Positions 22,318 through 34,374 of a DNA stretch of 64,000 nt are shown here, piece by piece (within the stretch, counting starts at the first letter, position 1; the number at the start of each line of letters is the position of its first letter). Made by a program: the position numbers and the translations under genes. The notes under the pieces were generated by a model. The model did no database searches and was not told where the DNA came from. It worked only from the letters and a program-made list of their open reading frames with translations. The stretch lies in NCBI RefSeq assembly GCF_933775445.1, contig NC_065875.1, forward strand, positions 1,364,001 through 1,428,000, in the 5' to 3' direction. The DNA comes from Argentina anserina (Eukaryota > Streptophyta > Magnoliopsida > Rosales > Rosaceae).

Positions 22318-24569
22318 ACTAGAGCTCTAACTGTATCGTAACTTTCGCCCGGCCAAAGGCTAGGTTTCGACTTGCCAAACACGTACAATAATCTCACATC
22401 ATATTGTACCAAACATCAGGTCCGAAGACAAATCACATTTTAACAATCTCAATGTTAAAATCACGTAGAATAATCTCACATCATATTGTACAAATCAAAA
22501 TCACATGCTCGATATATCTTGTCATCAAAATGACATCATCACAATAAAATCATAACAGTATATTATATAGCAAACGTTTCGTATATGTATTTATTTACCA
22601 TTTATACGATATATATATAATCCATTATATCTTATACATGTCATAATTTATAAACACGTCCGAAGACAAAACGTTTAACAAACTCCATATTAAACTCACA
22701 TGCTTGTCATCGAATTGACCTAATTCAGATGGATTCATAACAGTATATAATATAGCAAATTATATATATATATATATGTACTTATTACCATTTATACAAT
22801 ATATATAGAATCCATTATATTGTATACATGTCGTATTTCAATATTTAAAACTCTTGCAAATATCTTAGAATCACCGCAAGGGTAGATTCGTAAATATGTG
22901 AGATTTTACTCACCTTATCGACTCGAGCGTAATTCCACAATTTCCGAAGATAATTCCTTTCCTTGATTTATCGATCACCTTGAAAAGATAAGAAAAGAAT
23001 TTAGAAACGTTTCGTAAACCTTTAAATACCGAAACAGTAATATTCGGTTACTGTTCAGCAATCTTCGGTTTTTTACGAATTTACTGTTCAGTGTTACTAT
23101 TCACTGTTACTATTCACAATTACTATTTATGTATTAATGTACAAATGCGCATCCAATACGCATCCAATACGTATCTCTGTACGAGTACATACTATTTACG
23201 TATTCTTGTACGTATAAATACTATTTAAATGTACGTACTGTTTCAGTAAATAATAATTACCAAATTACCCTTCTAAAATTACTTTTTACCTTTACTAAAA
23301 GTAATTTATTTTTACAATTACCGTACGTAAATAAAATTTACATTTACCGTACGTAAATAAAATTTACTTTTATATTTACCGTACGTAAAAATAAATTACA
23401 AAATTACCCTTCTCGGAATCACTGTTCACGCCGCCGCACGTGGCGGCGCGTGGGGTACACGCGCCACCCGCCGGTAGGCCGCGCGTGGCGCTCACGCGCC
23501 ACTCACTGTGGCAGCGCGTGGGGCCCACGCGCCGACACCAACCAGGGCGCGTGTGACGCCACCGCCACCCCAAAACCATCCTCCTTTCTCCCCTCTTCCT
23601 CCCTCCGGTCCTAGGCCGCCCCTACGCCACCCCACACTTCCACACGCGCCGCTTAAAGCGGTGGTGTTCAACACCTCCACACCCTCCTCCGATCCCCCCA
23701 AATCGAACCAAAAACAACAACAATCCAATCACACAATCAATCTACACTAATCCTCACCTCAATCAGACCTTTGGATCGTCAAATCGACGTTGAAGAGCTC
23801 GAGATGCCGGCGGCTTTGCAGTTGAGAAGCGGCGGTGCCTATCGCGATTTTCAATCGACGATCTTGTCACTGGAGGTACTAGGGCGAGGAGAGGTGGTGG
23901 TGGTGCAGTCCCTATGCCCTGGTCTCACCGGCGGAGTGTTTGGGCGACGGAAGAAATCGCGAGGCTTCGGGTTGTCGCGTGGGAGCTTATGGCGGCGAGG
24001 TGAGGTGCGTCGTGCACGAGGGTCGCTCGCGGTGAGGCTTGCGAGGGTCGGGGACGTGGCGGTGTATGCCACAGAGGGCTGGATGGTGGCAGATCGGCGA
24101 GAGGGATTCTCAGAGGAAGGGAGAGAAAGAGAATCGGGGAGAGAGAGAGAACCGAGAGAGAGAGAGAGAGAGAGGGAGGGAGGCGGATGTTTGGAGAGAG
24201 AGAGGGTTTTCCAATTATGGAAACCCTAATCTCATAAATACTCTATTTATACTAGTTTCCAAATCGGAAACTAACTTCCGACGTTAATAACTTTTACATA
24301 AATCGTCCGATTAGAAAGCGTCACATACCCACGAACTCGTATCGACGAGCCCTACAACTTTCGTGAATGAAGTTTTTACAAACGAGCGAGGGAATAAAAG
24401 TCGGCATATTCGTTCGGAAACGTAACGTTTTTTCGAATTAAACGTTCTGAGAACGTTCCCGTTTCTCGTTTCATAACTTCGCAACCACTCACACTCATTC
24501 TGATTAAATTTCACAATTTTAAATAATTCAATTCAAACTAATATCGTTTGAAAATTTAGGGTTATTACA
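22318..24569 (-). repeat. Gypsy 5' LTR (right), truncated, about 2252 bp
   Basis: Begins on the minus strand with TGTAATAACCC at 24569, but stops inside the LTR at the ACTAGAGCTCT block (22318), which corresponds to 16823 in the left LTR. The remaining LTR 3' part (equivalent of 16090-16822) is missing. It keeps the 434-bp segment that the left LTR has lost, including (TA)n tracts near 22600 and 22760. Confidence 0.9.
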
Positions 24570-24574
24570 ATGAG

Positions 24575-25339
24575 AAGCTAGACTTAAATTTAGATCTTAG
24601 TCTTCTCTCGACTAAGGAGCAGTTTACATCTATAATGCATGGGTGATCAAGCAATCAAGCATCAAACGATTGTTCAAGCTTTTGGATTTCAAATGATTTC
24701 AAGGCGATGTTAAACGGTTGAGTAGCATTGAAGGGAGGGATTCATTCCACACCAGTAATGCAGACTTACCAATTATTTTTAGCTATGAACCTTCAAGAGG
24801 AGGCTGGATTCCAATCTGCTATGCGCACATGAATGAGATTGATACACCTCCAGGAAGAGGCTTATATGTTGCTTGGCGTTTACTAAATGTCTAAATCAGC
24901 TAAGAAGGGAACATAAATGAGCCTTTCTGGTGTCTATCTTTTGTTAGCAATCACACAAGTGTTGTTGGTCCATGCTCTTAATAAGTATATCTCTTTTATT
25001 GCATAATAAATAACACCAATAAGTGGTTTAATAAAAAAAAAGATGACAATTAGAGTGAGCTTCAATTATTTACAACTTAATTGGAAAGTGGTTTTATTAT
25101 TATTTACGTGTAAAGTGGTTTTATTTAATATATTGTTTATGAGTTGGCGGTCTAAAGGGTGAAGATTATATTTGTGTTTTGAGCAACTTCTGTTGCACTA
25201 GTTTTCCAGCAGACGTTGCTCGACCCAGAGCAAGAGCATATATTCAGGATATAGTGATGGTTCTCAAAGAAAGATTAAAATAGTTTCGAAATATATAGGT
25301 GACGGTTCAACTAATTAAGATGCCAGGAGCCAAAAAGAT
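24575..25339. other. Intergenic, with a short unidentified exon-like frame
   Basis: Host DNA between the gypsy element and the ARM-repeat pseudogene. On the plus strand, 24697-24894 is open for 65 codons and ends in TAA; it has coding-like composition, with segments such as DLPIIFSYEPSRGGW and PPGRGLYVAWRLLNV. It has no start codon in place and could be a terminal exon or a relic. I do not recognise the family. The rest (24895-25339) is AT-rich with nothing evident. Confidence 0.3.
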
Positions 25340-26576
25340 TTAGGCATACAGACCAGGAACAATAGATGTCGATGATTTTGAATAAAGTTCAAGGAGTGAC
25401 ATGACCCTGGCCGCCTTCCTCCTATGATGGCCATCCTCATGAATATTCCGACTAGTTGTCTTAGCAAGGCGCAATCTGGCATTTGATCCATACATCTCAA
25501 CCATTTCCTTTGACTTAAAAGATCTTTTCCAGAAGACTCAATGCCTCTTCATTTAGCGAGTCTGTTCCCCAATTCAAAGTCTCCAGTATAGGTTTTATGG
25601 CATCAGCCTCATGCAAGACATTGGCTCCTCTTTGAGGAGAGGATTCAACAACCAGTGTGGAAAGAGTCTGCATTGCTTCAATGGAAGTTTCATAAACCTC
25701 ACTAGATAAGAGTCTTACCAAGTCAGGCAATGCCTTGGCTTCCAAGAGACAAAATGTAGAAATCATCCCGCCATGTGTCGGGCATAGAGGACCGTGGGAT
25801 GCCTTGAAACACCAACAACCCGTTGGTTTTGATGCAGCTGTGAGTTTTTGTCTGCAAGTTAAAAGATTACCAATTAGAGCTGCAGCTCTTGCCTTTGCAG
25901 TCACTGAGCTAGAACTGAGAAAGTTCACAAGTAAAGGGTATGCTCCACCTTCAACTAGCATGCGCTGCGACTCAAGATTTGTGGGATCTGTAAACCTGAT
26001 AGAGCACTTAGAGCATTTTCTTTTGCTTTCATATTCCCTGTTCTCAAAATGTTTATGATTGCAGTATGACCACCTTGTTCAATTAATTTCATAGTTAGGG
26101 ATATTTCTGATTGGGACGTTAGCCAATAGGCCAGCAACAGCCATCTGTACATCACCTTTCTCATCATTCTCAAGAAAACCCACTAAAGCTTCCAGCCTTC
26201 TTGGCTTGAGAAGGTATTCTACTACTCCATCAGGCTCATGCTGGGAGAAGAGGAAAAGTAAATTTATAGCAATCTCCCGTATTGGTGACTTGGTGTTATC
26301 AAGAAGAGGAAGGACCAAAGATATGGCATTGGCAGTGAGAACCGCTTTTTTAACCATCCTAGCATCAAACTTGCATATTCCATGGAGTGTCTGCAAGGTA
26401 GGCCTTCGCACATTGTAAGACAAGTTGGGATTCTGTTGTAATTCAATCAAATTGGAGACAATCGGTTCCATCTCAAGTGGTGAACCATTTTCATCAACAA
26501 AGAATTTAGCTCCATCATCATCAAAAGTGAACTTCTCAAGCATTTCATAGCATTTAGTCAAGGGTAAACTCGTCAT
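25340..26576 (-). pseudogene. ARM-repeat U-box (PUB43/44, SAUL1-like) gene relic
   Basis: Three overlapping minus-strand frames (26576-26079, about 26110-25995, 25961-25515), plus a tail ending with TAA at 25340-25342, together read as armadillo repeats. Typical segments are LIEQGGHTAIINILRTGN, MLVEGGAYPLLVNFLSSS and KALPDLVRLLSSEVYETS. The C-terminal end (RKAARVMSLLELYSKSS) fits plant U-box ARM E3 ligases of the PUB43/44 group; this rests on memory of the family and was not searched. Frameshifts are needed near 26110, 25995 and 25515. The N-terminal U-box half is absent because LTR sequence starts at 26577. Only about 410 of an expected roughly 800 residues are present. It is most likely a dead 5'-truncated copy. 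Confidence 0.7.
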
Positions 26577-27494
26577 AGTGAGATTTTACCCACATTCACC
26601 ATAGTTCATAATCACTAAAACCTTTTTTAAATCATTTATAAAATAACGTTTCACTTACCCATGAACCGTAAACGATTAAGTTCACGTAATTTAAACCAAA
26701 ACATATTTTTAGAATAATTTTTATAAGCTAGTGATGCAACGACTATGTTAACAAATCAAACTAAATTCAATAATTATAACACTACTTCGATCATAATGAT
26801 TATTGTGAGGTTTACTCACCTTATTTCCTGCGTGCAACTTCCACGACACCGAAAACGATTCCCTCACTTGTTTCGTCGGTCACCTAATAGCATGATAAAA
26901 TGCTTAAAAAACGATACGTCAAATCTCAGGTGACGATATTATTACAGTTAAACACTGTTCATTAAACACGGTTCATGGAAATACTGTTCACAGTTACTGT
27001 TTATGCGCTGTCACCGTTTTCCGACCACCACCAATGACCACCAAATTTCACCACCATAATCTAAATGACATTCCTAACAACTTTCTAGTTCACCACAAAA
27101 TCCAATTCTAAGGCTAAACACTTAAATTTAATAAAAACCGAAAAGCCTCAATTAAAAACCTAGGATTTCTTTTCTTCGATTCTCCTAGCACACAACGATT
27201 TGGGTTAAATATTTTGGAGGGTTTGTAGTATGGAAGCTTCAAAATGGGACAAGAATCTCACCAACTTGTGGCCAGAGGAGGGAGATCCGACGAGGTAAAA
27301 TTCGGCGAAATGTGCACTTTCGGGGGAACTTTTGGGCCTCACCGCTCCCAAATAGCGGCGAGATGGCAGGTGGCGCTGCCACTAATCGACAGGGGACGCT
27401 ACAACCTTTCAAACGGGACTGGTGCGCCGCTCTATGGTGGCCGGACAGCGAAGATCCAGCGGAGCTGATTTTTGAGAGGGAGGGTCGGTTCGAG

Positions 27495-27591
<97 letters not shown>

Positions 27592-27972
27592 TCCTTTTTT
27601 GAAAATTAAGGTTCCACAAAAACTTCCTTTTATACATTTTTCAAATTCGGAAACCAACTTCCGTCGATAATAATTTTCACATACGACGTTCGATTAAGGT
27701 GCGAGCTTCCACGAACATTCACATAACTTCCACAAACTTGTATCGACGAGCTCTACAACTTTCGTGAAGGAAGTTTTCGGAGACGAGCGACAGAATAAAA
27801 GTCGACTCTTGAGTCACAGAAAACGTAACGTTTTTCAATTTAAATTTCCGAAGTCGGTTTTCGTTTCGTTTAATATCGACGAGAAAACGAAAAATACAAT
27901 TTTATTCAATTTCCAAGTTTAATTACCTACAAGAATTTATACGAAGCAAACCCGAAAATTCGGGGTATTACG
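26577..27972 (-). mobile_element. Truncated LTR fragment next to the ARM pseudogene
   Basis: Minus-strand LTR head at the right end (CGTAATACCCCGAATTTTCG, from 27973, with the first T of the usual TGTAAT changed). It carries the shared blocks CTCTACAACTTTCGTGAAGG (27750) and GTGAGGTTTACTCACC (26810). It ends inside the LTR at 26577, where the pseudogene begins. The 3' half of the LTR is missing, so insertion was followed by a deletion or rearrangement that also removed the gene's 5' half. Host copy B sequence resumes at about 27976. Confidence 0.7.
27497..27586. repeat. (GA)45 microsatellite
   Basis: An uninterrupted run of GA for 90 bp inside the LTR fragment. Open frames on both strands over it (poly-RE, poly-SL) are artefacts. 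Related LTRs near 18200 and 24140 have short GA-rich zones at the matching place, so this is an expansion of a family feature. Confidence 0.95.
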
Positions 27973-30713
27973 GTAATAGTCAAAGTCATGGAGTTGACAC
28001 CTTCTCAACTCTCTTCCAAGCAGAAAAGTGAATTTCTAAATCCACAATTGTGGAAGTTAAAGTCTTATTGGCTTAAAAGTAATTAACCAGAATCTACCTC
28101 CTAGGACCTGTGTAGTTTATGAGACTGATGGTTAGCATGAGACCAGATCCAATCTAAGAAAGAATGGATTCAGTAAGGATTAATTTAAGTCCAGTTGAAT
28201 ATCTATTATCAACAACAACAAAAAATTGCAAATTATAGAGCAAGTTAACAGTTCAAGATATCAGTTCACTCTTGCTCGTACAGCCTTCCATATATGTACT
28301 GTATATAGGCACAAAGAAAAACAAACACCAACTAACATGCTACTTGCCGATTATAATAAATTTATTCGCGATGAGACTACGAATGCATAATTTACACGAA
28401 GAAGATGAAAAGCTGAATATAGCTAACTAAGTCTTGCCTCATTTAGAATTTAGAATTTTTTCTTTGAAGTTGAACACGAAACCTCTAAAAGTTCTGTTAA
28501 ATTAAAGGAAATCTAAGGCAAACACTTGTTCGAAACCAGTTCAGAAAAGATGAACAACTAAAACAGAAGTTCAACAATATAGGAAAAGAAGATAACAAAT
28601 GATAAATAGAAAATCAAAATGCCAGGTAAAGTTTTGACATTATGAATCTGATTTGGCAACCAATGGCAACATTCATAGCTCAGAGGAGCAAATGAGTTGA
28701 CATTATGAATCTGATCAAACAAACAGATTGATTGTAATTGTGGAAACTGGAAAATTTTGCTTCTCTTACCAACTAAATGGTTAATGCTCTAAGATTACCC
28801 CAGTGATGAACACAAGTGCTGCATCAAAGGCTAAAAGCCAACAGTGTACCCCTAAGAAGTTTGAGACAGAGAGAGAGAGAGAAGCAGGTTTTAGTGAAAA
28901 TCGAAGTCATGAAGTTGGACCTTCCAGGTTCCTCCTTATACAATCATGATTGTTTTGACACCTTCTCAACTCTCTTCAGAGCAGAAAGGTGAATGTCTCC
29001 ATCCACAAATGTGCAAGTTATGATCTTATTGACCTTGAAGCAATGAACAAGAAACCTAAGGCTATGAGATTGATGGTCAGCATGACACCAGCTCCAATCA
29101 GAGAAAGAATAATAGATTAGGTAATATTTCAGTCTAGCTGAACGTCTGTTATTAACCATTAAAAACCTAAGGTCTAAGGCTATGAGGTTGATGGTCAGCA
29201 TGACACCAGCTCCAATCAGAGAAAGAACTAATAGATTAGCTAATATTTCAGTCCAGCTGAACGTCTATTATTAACCACTAAAAACACAAAATCTATAGCA
29301 AATAAATTGTTAAGATATTAGCTCACTCTTCTTCATACACACCTTTCATATATGTACTGTATACAGGCACAAAGAAGAAAACGAAGCACCAACCGACATG
29401 CTAATCGCCAGTGACTGAAATTTTATATCGAGAACAGCCTACAATGCATAATTTATCCGGAGAAAATGAAAAATACTAAGAAAGCCAACTATGTATTTCC
29501 TCATTCAAAGCTTCTTACAGAACTCCAGACGACTTTAAAGCTGAAAAACAAGCCAGAATAGTATTACAATGGACATCAGTAAGAACCTTGCAGTTTGCAC
29601 CCACCCAGCAACCTCTGAAAGTTCTTTTAATTGAAGGAAGTGGATGCCAAAAACATGTTCGCAAACATTTCAGAAGGGATCAACAACTTAGAAAGAAGTT
29701 TAACAATATAGAAAAAGGAAACAACAATTAGAAGAGAGCCAATTAGCTTTAATTCCCAACATTCCTATTTCAGAGGATCAACTGAGTCGAAATAAAAGAA
29801 CAGATAGATTCTAGCACTAGAAACTTGCCCCTCTTTCTTGCCAAAGAAGGAGAAGAAGCCTAGTAAGCAGTAACATAAGAACAAAGAACATCCTACAACA
29901 AGCAATTTACACTTACCTCCAACTGAATAGATACAGAAAAGGAATGGAGTAGAGTGCATGATTACCCTATTGTAGCAAACTGCCTTTAAGCAATCAAAGC
30001 TGCTCCAGACCAAATGACCAATTTTTGGTGCTGCATAGGATGAGAAGACTTTGTAAGTCAAGGCTTCTCAAGACAAATCATTAATATATAGCATTATAAC
30101 TACATTATCAGACGCGGTGTGGAAAATAATGGACTGAAAGAGTCAGTGTCCCCTTAGCCAAAGCTACTAGATTGGCATTTGATAGTTGTTCTCTTTTCCT
30201 AGAAATAACAAGGAAATTTCATAGATCTACAGAAAGAGCAAAGCTTAATTTCGTGTCTAATTTGATATGGCATGGATTTTGACCCCCTCCAATACTGAAA
30301 TGTACCAATGGATTTTGACCCATGAAATGGTCTACATGTAGAAATTTCCGATATCATGCATTACGTCTCTGTATGCTTCCACTCATTCTACCGACCTATG
30401 GCCAAGCACCATGGGAAATGTAAATGACGATTTTGGCTCCTACGAAGTAACTTTACTAAGAGATAATTTCCTAGAAACCACTAATGATTGGGTCTTTGGC
30501 TCTTTGCCAAATGCTAAGGTCTTGCAGACCATTTCAGTCTGTGATGCAAGTCACTAAAAACGCTGCTTGAGGCTTCCAGTGCGCTGCTTCTTTTACCACC
30601 TTGACGGGTAACTTGATGATTTTTCGAGAGCTTCAATCTTACCATTCTTACCCAGTAGAAGACTGAATTAGGTACTCTGGACGAGCAATGAAACTCAACT
30701 AGCTTATGTTTAA
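27973..30713. other. Duplicated host segment, copy B (left part)
   Basis: Matches copy A (76-162 and 2328-4493) without the 2.2-kb solo LTR. The empty-site region is near 28600-28625. Within copy B there is further duplication: the block GACACCTTCTCAACTCTCTTC occurs near 28002 and 28957 (core CTTCTCAACTCTCTTC), each followed by similar sequence. No gene is recognised. The minus-strand frame 29765-30061 is the partner of 3533-3871. Confidence 0.7.
29052..29285. repeat. Two-unit tandem duplication, period 111 bp
   Basis: AAACCTAAGG starts a unit at 29052 and again at 29163. Both units contain GGTCAGCATGACACCAGC and end near TTAACCAYTAAAAAC. Copy A has a single unit near 2670-2800, so the duplication happened in copy B only. 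Confidence 0.8.
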
Positions 30714-31454
30714 GGGTGTTGCTAAATGTACCTGGCAAATATCTAAGTAGACGTAACACACTTTTTACACGCATATAATCTCTAATTACACCCACCAACA
30801 TCCCAATAATACCCTTCCTGAACTAAACCCACCAGAACTCATACACGAAAAAATGCACACCTGCAACTGCTGCAAGTATGTCTGATCTTCATGGCCTATA
30901 ATCCGTTCGGTATAGCATTGCTAGATGTTGGAGACATGGGTAGTCTATTGTTGTTTGAATTCAAATTGCTTAATTATGATTTATGAGAGATGATCAATTT
31001 GATATTTAGACGATGCTAATATTATTTGAATGTTCTGGATATGGACTTTACCCCTTTGATATCAATTTTTTCCTTCGCTTTGGTGTTCCTATCCCATATT
31101 TCGATCTGATTAATTGAATTTGTTTGCCCAGTGAGCAACAAACATCATCAATCCTCATTTCCTCCCTCCTAAATAACAAGTGTCCTTCAATAAGAGAAAG
31201 CTTTGTTTAAGGGCTTCAAGCAAGTGTTCTACCTATTAAACGCCACAACTCTCTTCATTTATCTTGTAGTTCCACCACGACATCACTTTGATTGCGGGGC
31301 TTGTCTGGGGATATAGTTTCTGCTGGGTACATTCAAATTCGGCTGGGAAAGGGAGTTTCAAACTTTATGGTTTATCTTACTTCATCATGACTAAGATTGT
31401 CATTTTGTATAAGGGTAAGAATGTTATTTCATTTTGCTGGGTTTAATAAGATAC
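30714..31454. mobile_element. Mutator-like non-autonomous insertion, 741 bp
   Basis: CTTATGTTTAA occurs at 30703-30713 and 31455-31465, of which 9-11 bp would be the target duplication. Copy A has the site uninterrupted near 4478-4490 (AGCTTATGTTTAAAGG). The ends are GGGTGTTGCTAAATGTACC and, on the minus strand, GTATCTTATTAAACCCAGC, which are weakly similar and share a downstream GCAAA. A 9-bp duplication suggests a Mutator-like MITE. The inverted ends are poor, so the class is uncertain while the insertion itself is well supported. Confidence 0.6.
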
Positions 31455-31463
31455 CTTATGTTT

Positions 31464-31507
31464 AAAGGTGCAAAATCACATTGCCAAAAAAAAAAGGTGC
31501 AAAATCA
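31464..31507 (+). mobile_element. Micro-insertion with poly(A) tail and 15-bp target duplication
   Basis: AAAGGTGCAAAATCA occurs at 31464-31478 and 31493-31507. The insert between them is CATTGCC followed by A residues that merge with the duplicated A-run. Same layout as the other three micro-insertions. Confidence 0.55.
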
Positions 31508-33911
31508 ACCGCTAGTACATGAAGTTCCAACAGTCGAACCAAAATAGCAAGCTCAGCGTACTCCAGGACGGTTAAGGCCTTCATAGGATCCTATAAGAAG
31601 TGCAAGGAAAACAGTTGTGCTTCATTGTTGAGAGGTTCTTTTACACTAAACCTTTACAACAAGGATCTGTCTTGCGGTAAATATATAGCATTTCAATTGC
31701 AGCCTCTGACAAATTGAGATGCTCGAATCTCGACTAAGCAGCCATATGCGATCCCAACCTTGGGACTCAAATCACTTCTTCCAATTAATATTTGATCAAA
31801 GATGAATTCATTACTTCAGAACAATTTTTTACATGATTTTACAATCTTTGGCTTGGGTATACGATAGTTGAATCTTCAGTTTGCTATAAGAAATGATCCC
31901 AACTCCTTGACATACATTTTTGGCATAACGAGTGTAATCTGACAGATAAGGGAAATATATATAAAGCATCAATCACCCATCAGTTAGCAACTTCACATTG
32001 AATATGGTTCTAGTGACTAGTGAGTATTGGAGGATAATCACTGTCCAGCTATCCCGTAAGGTCAGCATGGTTAAAAGACAATGGAGAACAATACCCCAAT
32101 GCAGCTTCGTAATAGTACAATGCATGAGTCCTTGAATGAAGAATGAAACTCAATTGGTATGTTTGGAGGTGCATTGTCAGCGGTCACCAGAAGTTCATCC
32201 TTCAAAGAACCAAAAACAAGTCTAATGCGGCTTAATCCAGCATAGATAACATAGAGGTACACACAGACATGAAGTTCTGTTGAAGGATGAACAGAAGACT
32301 ACTAATGTTCTGTTGATCAGAAGAACCCGAAAGATGATACAGTACCCGAAAGGTACGACAAACAGACAAGGCAGCTAAATTAGATATTTGGTCACATTCA
32401 TCAGTTCATGGCTTTATGGTCTCAAAAAGTTGAATTATTTCTTCTACGTAGTCAAAACTTAACATGAAATTGGCAGTCTGGGTAAGAAATTTGAAGCTAC
32501 ACACGATTGTATACATTGTGTAAGTCTGAAATGGAAATGGGGCCATTATCACTCATATTGTTACAAACAGAAGTGTCAACCCATTGTCAGCATTAGGCTA
32601 CAAGGAACTTGAAGAGGCATTCCTACACCCTAAAGTGTTATGTAGCTACATTAGAAATTTATCCAATCATGATTTTGATGGTCTCAGAACATCAAACTTT
32701 TGCTTCGTTAGGCAGCTAAATTGGGAGGCTGGGTTCAACTTTCAAGCTGGAGATAATTGGGTATAAACTGTAATGGCAAAGCACATAATCCCATATTTCA
32801 TGGCTTCAAACTTTCAATAGCTCCTGGTCTAACCAAGTAAACCAAGCCTAGTGCAGTCGTATAACTCCATAAAGTTAAACTCCTTAATTTCTTGAGGTTT
32901 ACCACAAAAGGAATAGCACAAATGTCAATATCAAATTCCCTTCCCATCCCGTTTGCACAATGTGTCCTTACCAGCCACACAAATCAAACACAAAAATGAA
33001 CAAAAAAACCTTAGACCAGTAATCAAACTAACCAATTGATCAAAGCCAAAACTAATTATAGACCATAATTTATATCTCTAAAAAATCTCATTTTTCTTAA
33101 ACCTGAGCTTTCCGAGCTCAAGGAAACCCTAAACCCCCAACATGTGGCGCTATTAAGAGAGAGAGAGAGAGAGAGAGAGATTTACCCGCGGTGACCTTAA
33201 ATTTCTCCCTCCGGCGCTTGTGAATTGTGATGGCAAGCCCAATCAGTGTTAGTGGTGCAGCATTGGTTTCAGGGCGTCCCCCATGATCTCGATCTAGAGC
33301 AACCGGTTAAAAAACTTTACTGTCATTCAAGGTGAAGGTAGAATCGGCATCCACCTTTAAATAATCAATCGCTATAAAGGAAGTTCCAACAGTCAAACCG
33401 AAGCACATCCATTGAAGAACCAAGAAATTGCTCTAATTAAGTTCAAGCCAGCAAATAAAAAACCAAATAGCATACTTCTAGGTGTTCTGTAGCTCCACAA
33501 CAAATCCGACAGAAAATCCAGTACATAAAGCAACTTGTTGACAAGATGACAGCTAAGTTAGATATTAGGTCGAATTTATCCATTCATAATATTATGGTCT
33601 CAAAACTCTTTCATATAAATAGATAGAGCTAACATGAAATTGGCAGGCTGGTCTTAACTTTTAGGCTAGACATGTTTGAGACATTGAGTATACACTGTAC
33701 AAGTCCAAAATGTAAATGGGCGCATTATCACTCATATTCTACAAACAAATGTGCCAAGCCATTGTTGACATTCGGCCACACTGAACTCGAAGAGGTGACC
33801 CACTCACTATCCCCTTATCATACCACTGTTTTATTTGATTTCTGAAGGAAAACACAGCATTTGCCAAAGAGCAACACTTACAAGTTACAATTCCAAGAAA
33901 TCATCATAGCA
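31508..33911. other. Copy B (right part) and further duplicated intergenic DNA
   Basis: 31508 to about 32340 matches copy A at 11650-12470. Beyond it, about 32380-32640 and 33530-33800 are an older direct duplication of each other, sharing blocks such as AACATGAAATTGGCAG and CATTATCACTCATATT. A short (GA)n tract lies at 33160-33181. Short plus-strand frames (32584-32766 and one near 33231) are not supported as genes. Nothing else is evident. Confidence 0.5.
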
Positions 33912-34374
33912 TCAACGAGCATTGTTCTTGCGAGCTAGTTCCCGTGCCATCTCCCTCATTTCCTCTGGAGACGGAGGCCTAGGCGCCTCTGGTGGGTAAA
34001 CCACATAAGAACGCTGAACAATAAAAGGAAAAGAATAAGGATCCTTAATCTATGTAAACACATCTAGAGTTTGTAATAATACAAATTTTGGAACCAAGAG
34101 AAAACAGCCACATCAAATGTTGGGCAAAACCCTATTATTATCAAAAAAAACCAGCTCCTACTCATTTGCGCAAGCCAACTGACAGCATCTTCAATCGTAT
34201 ATTCTGAAACTAAAACAACATCAATAACAGAAGCAACGAACTCACATTTCCCATGAATCTCTGGATGTTCTTACTGTTGTTGGCAAAAGTGTACATCAAA
34301 ACAATGGGAATCGCAACATAAAGCCCAAACTTAGCAATCTCCAGGACTCCCTTTGAAGTTCCCACATTCGACAT
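33912..34374 (-). CDS. PET100-like mitochondrial cytochrome c oxidase assembly protein
   Basis: Two coding exons: 34374-34246 (43 codons) and 34013-33912 (33 codons plus TGA), giving 76 residues. The intron has GT (after GGAAAT at 34246) and AG (before CGT at 34013) and joins in phase 0. Residues 1-10 are polar, 11-31 (LEIAKFGLYVAIPIVLMYTF) form one membrane segment, and the C-terminal part is charged and proline-rich (YPPEAPRPPSPEEMREMA). Size and layout match the plant PET100-like family of small inner-membrane proteins that help assemble complex IV. That assignment is from memory of the family. The start ATG is the only one upstream of the membrane segment. Host introns lie around it, and a noncoding 5' exon may sit near 37.5 kb. 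No defect is seen. Confidence 0.75.

Larger units (their letters stand above)
16090..24569 (-). mobile_element. Ty3/gypsy (Tekay/Del-like chromovirus) element, defective
   Basis: 8480 bp between perfect 5-bp target duplications ATGAG (16085-16089 and 24570-24574). On the minus strand it runs from a truncated 5' LTR (right) through gag zinc knuckles, protease, RT, RNase H, integrase and a C-terminal chromodomain-like segment to a polypurine tract and a complete-ended 3' LTR (left). A deletion joins the inside of the 5' LTR directly to the gag zinc-knuckle region at about 22317, removing the LTR 3' part, the primer binding site and most of gag. The element cannot prime normally and its coding frame has five stops. 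Confidence 0.92.

Noticed and set aside
27239..27657. Open frames with poly-SL or poly-RE
   Set aside because: They translate the (GA)45 microsatellite.
34139..34160. TTATC plus A-run near 34139 as a fifth micro-insertion
   Set aside because: Only a 6-bp AAAACC repeat flanks it, which overlaps the A-run and is not convincing.
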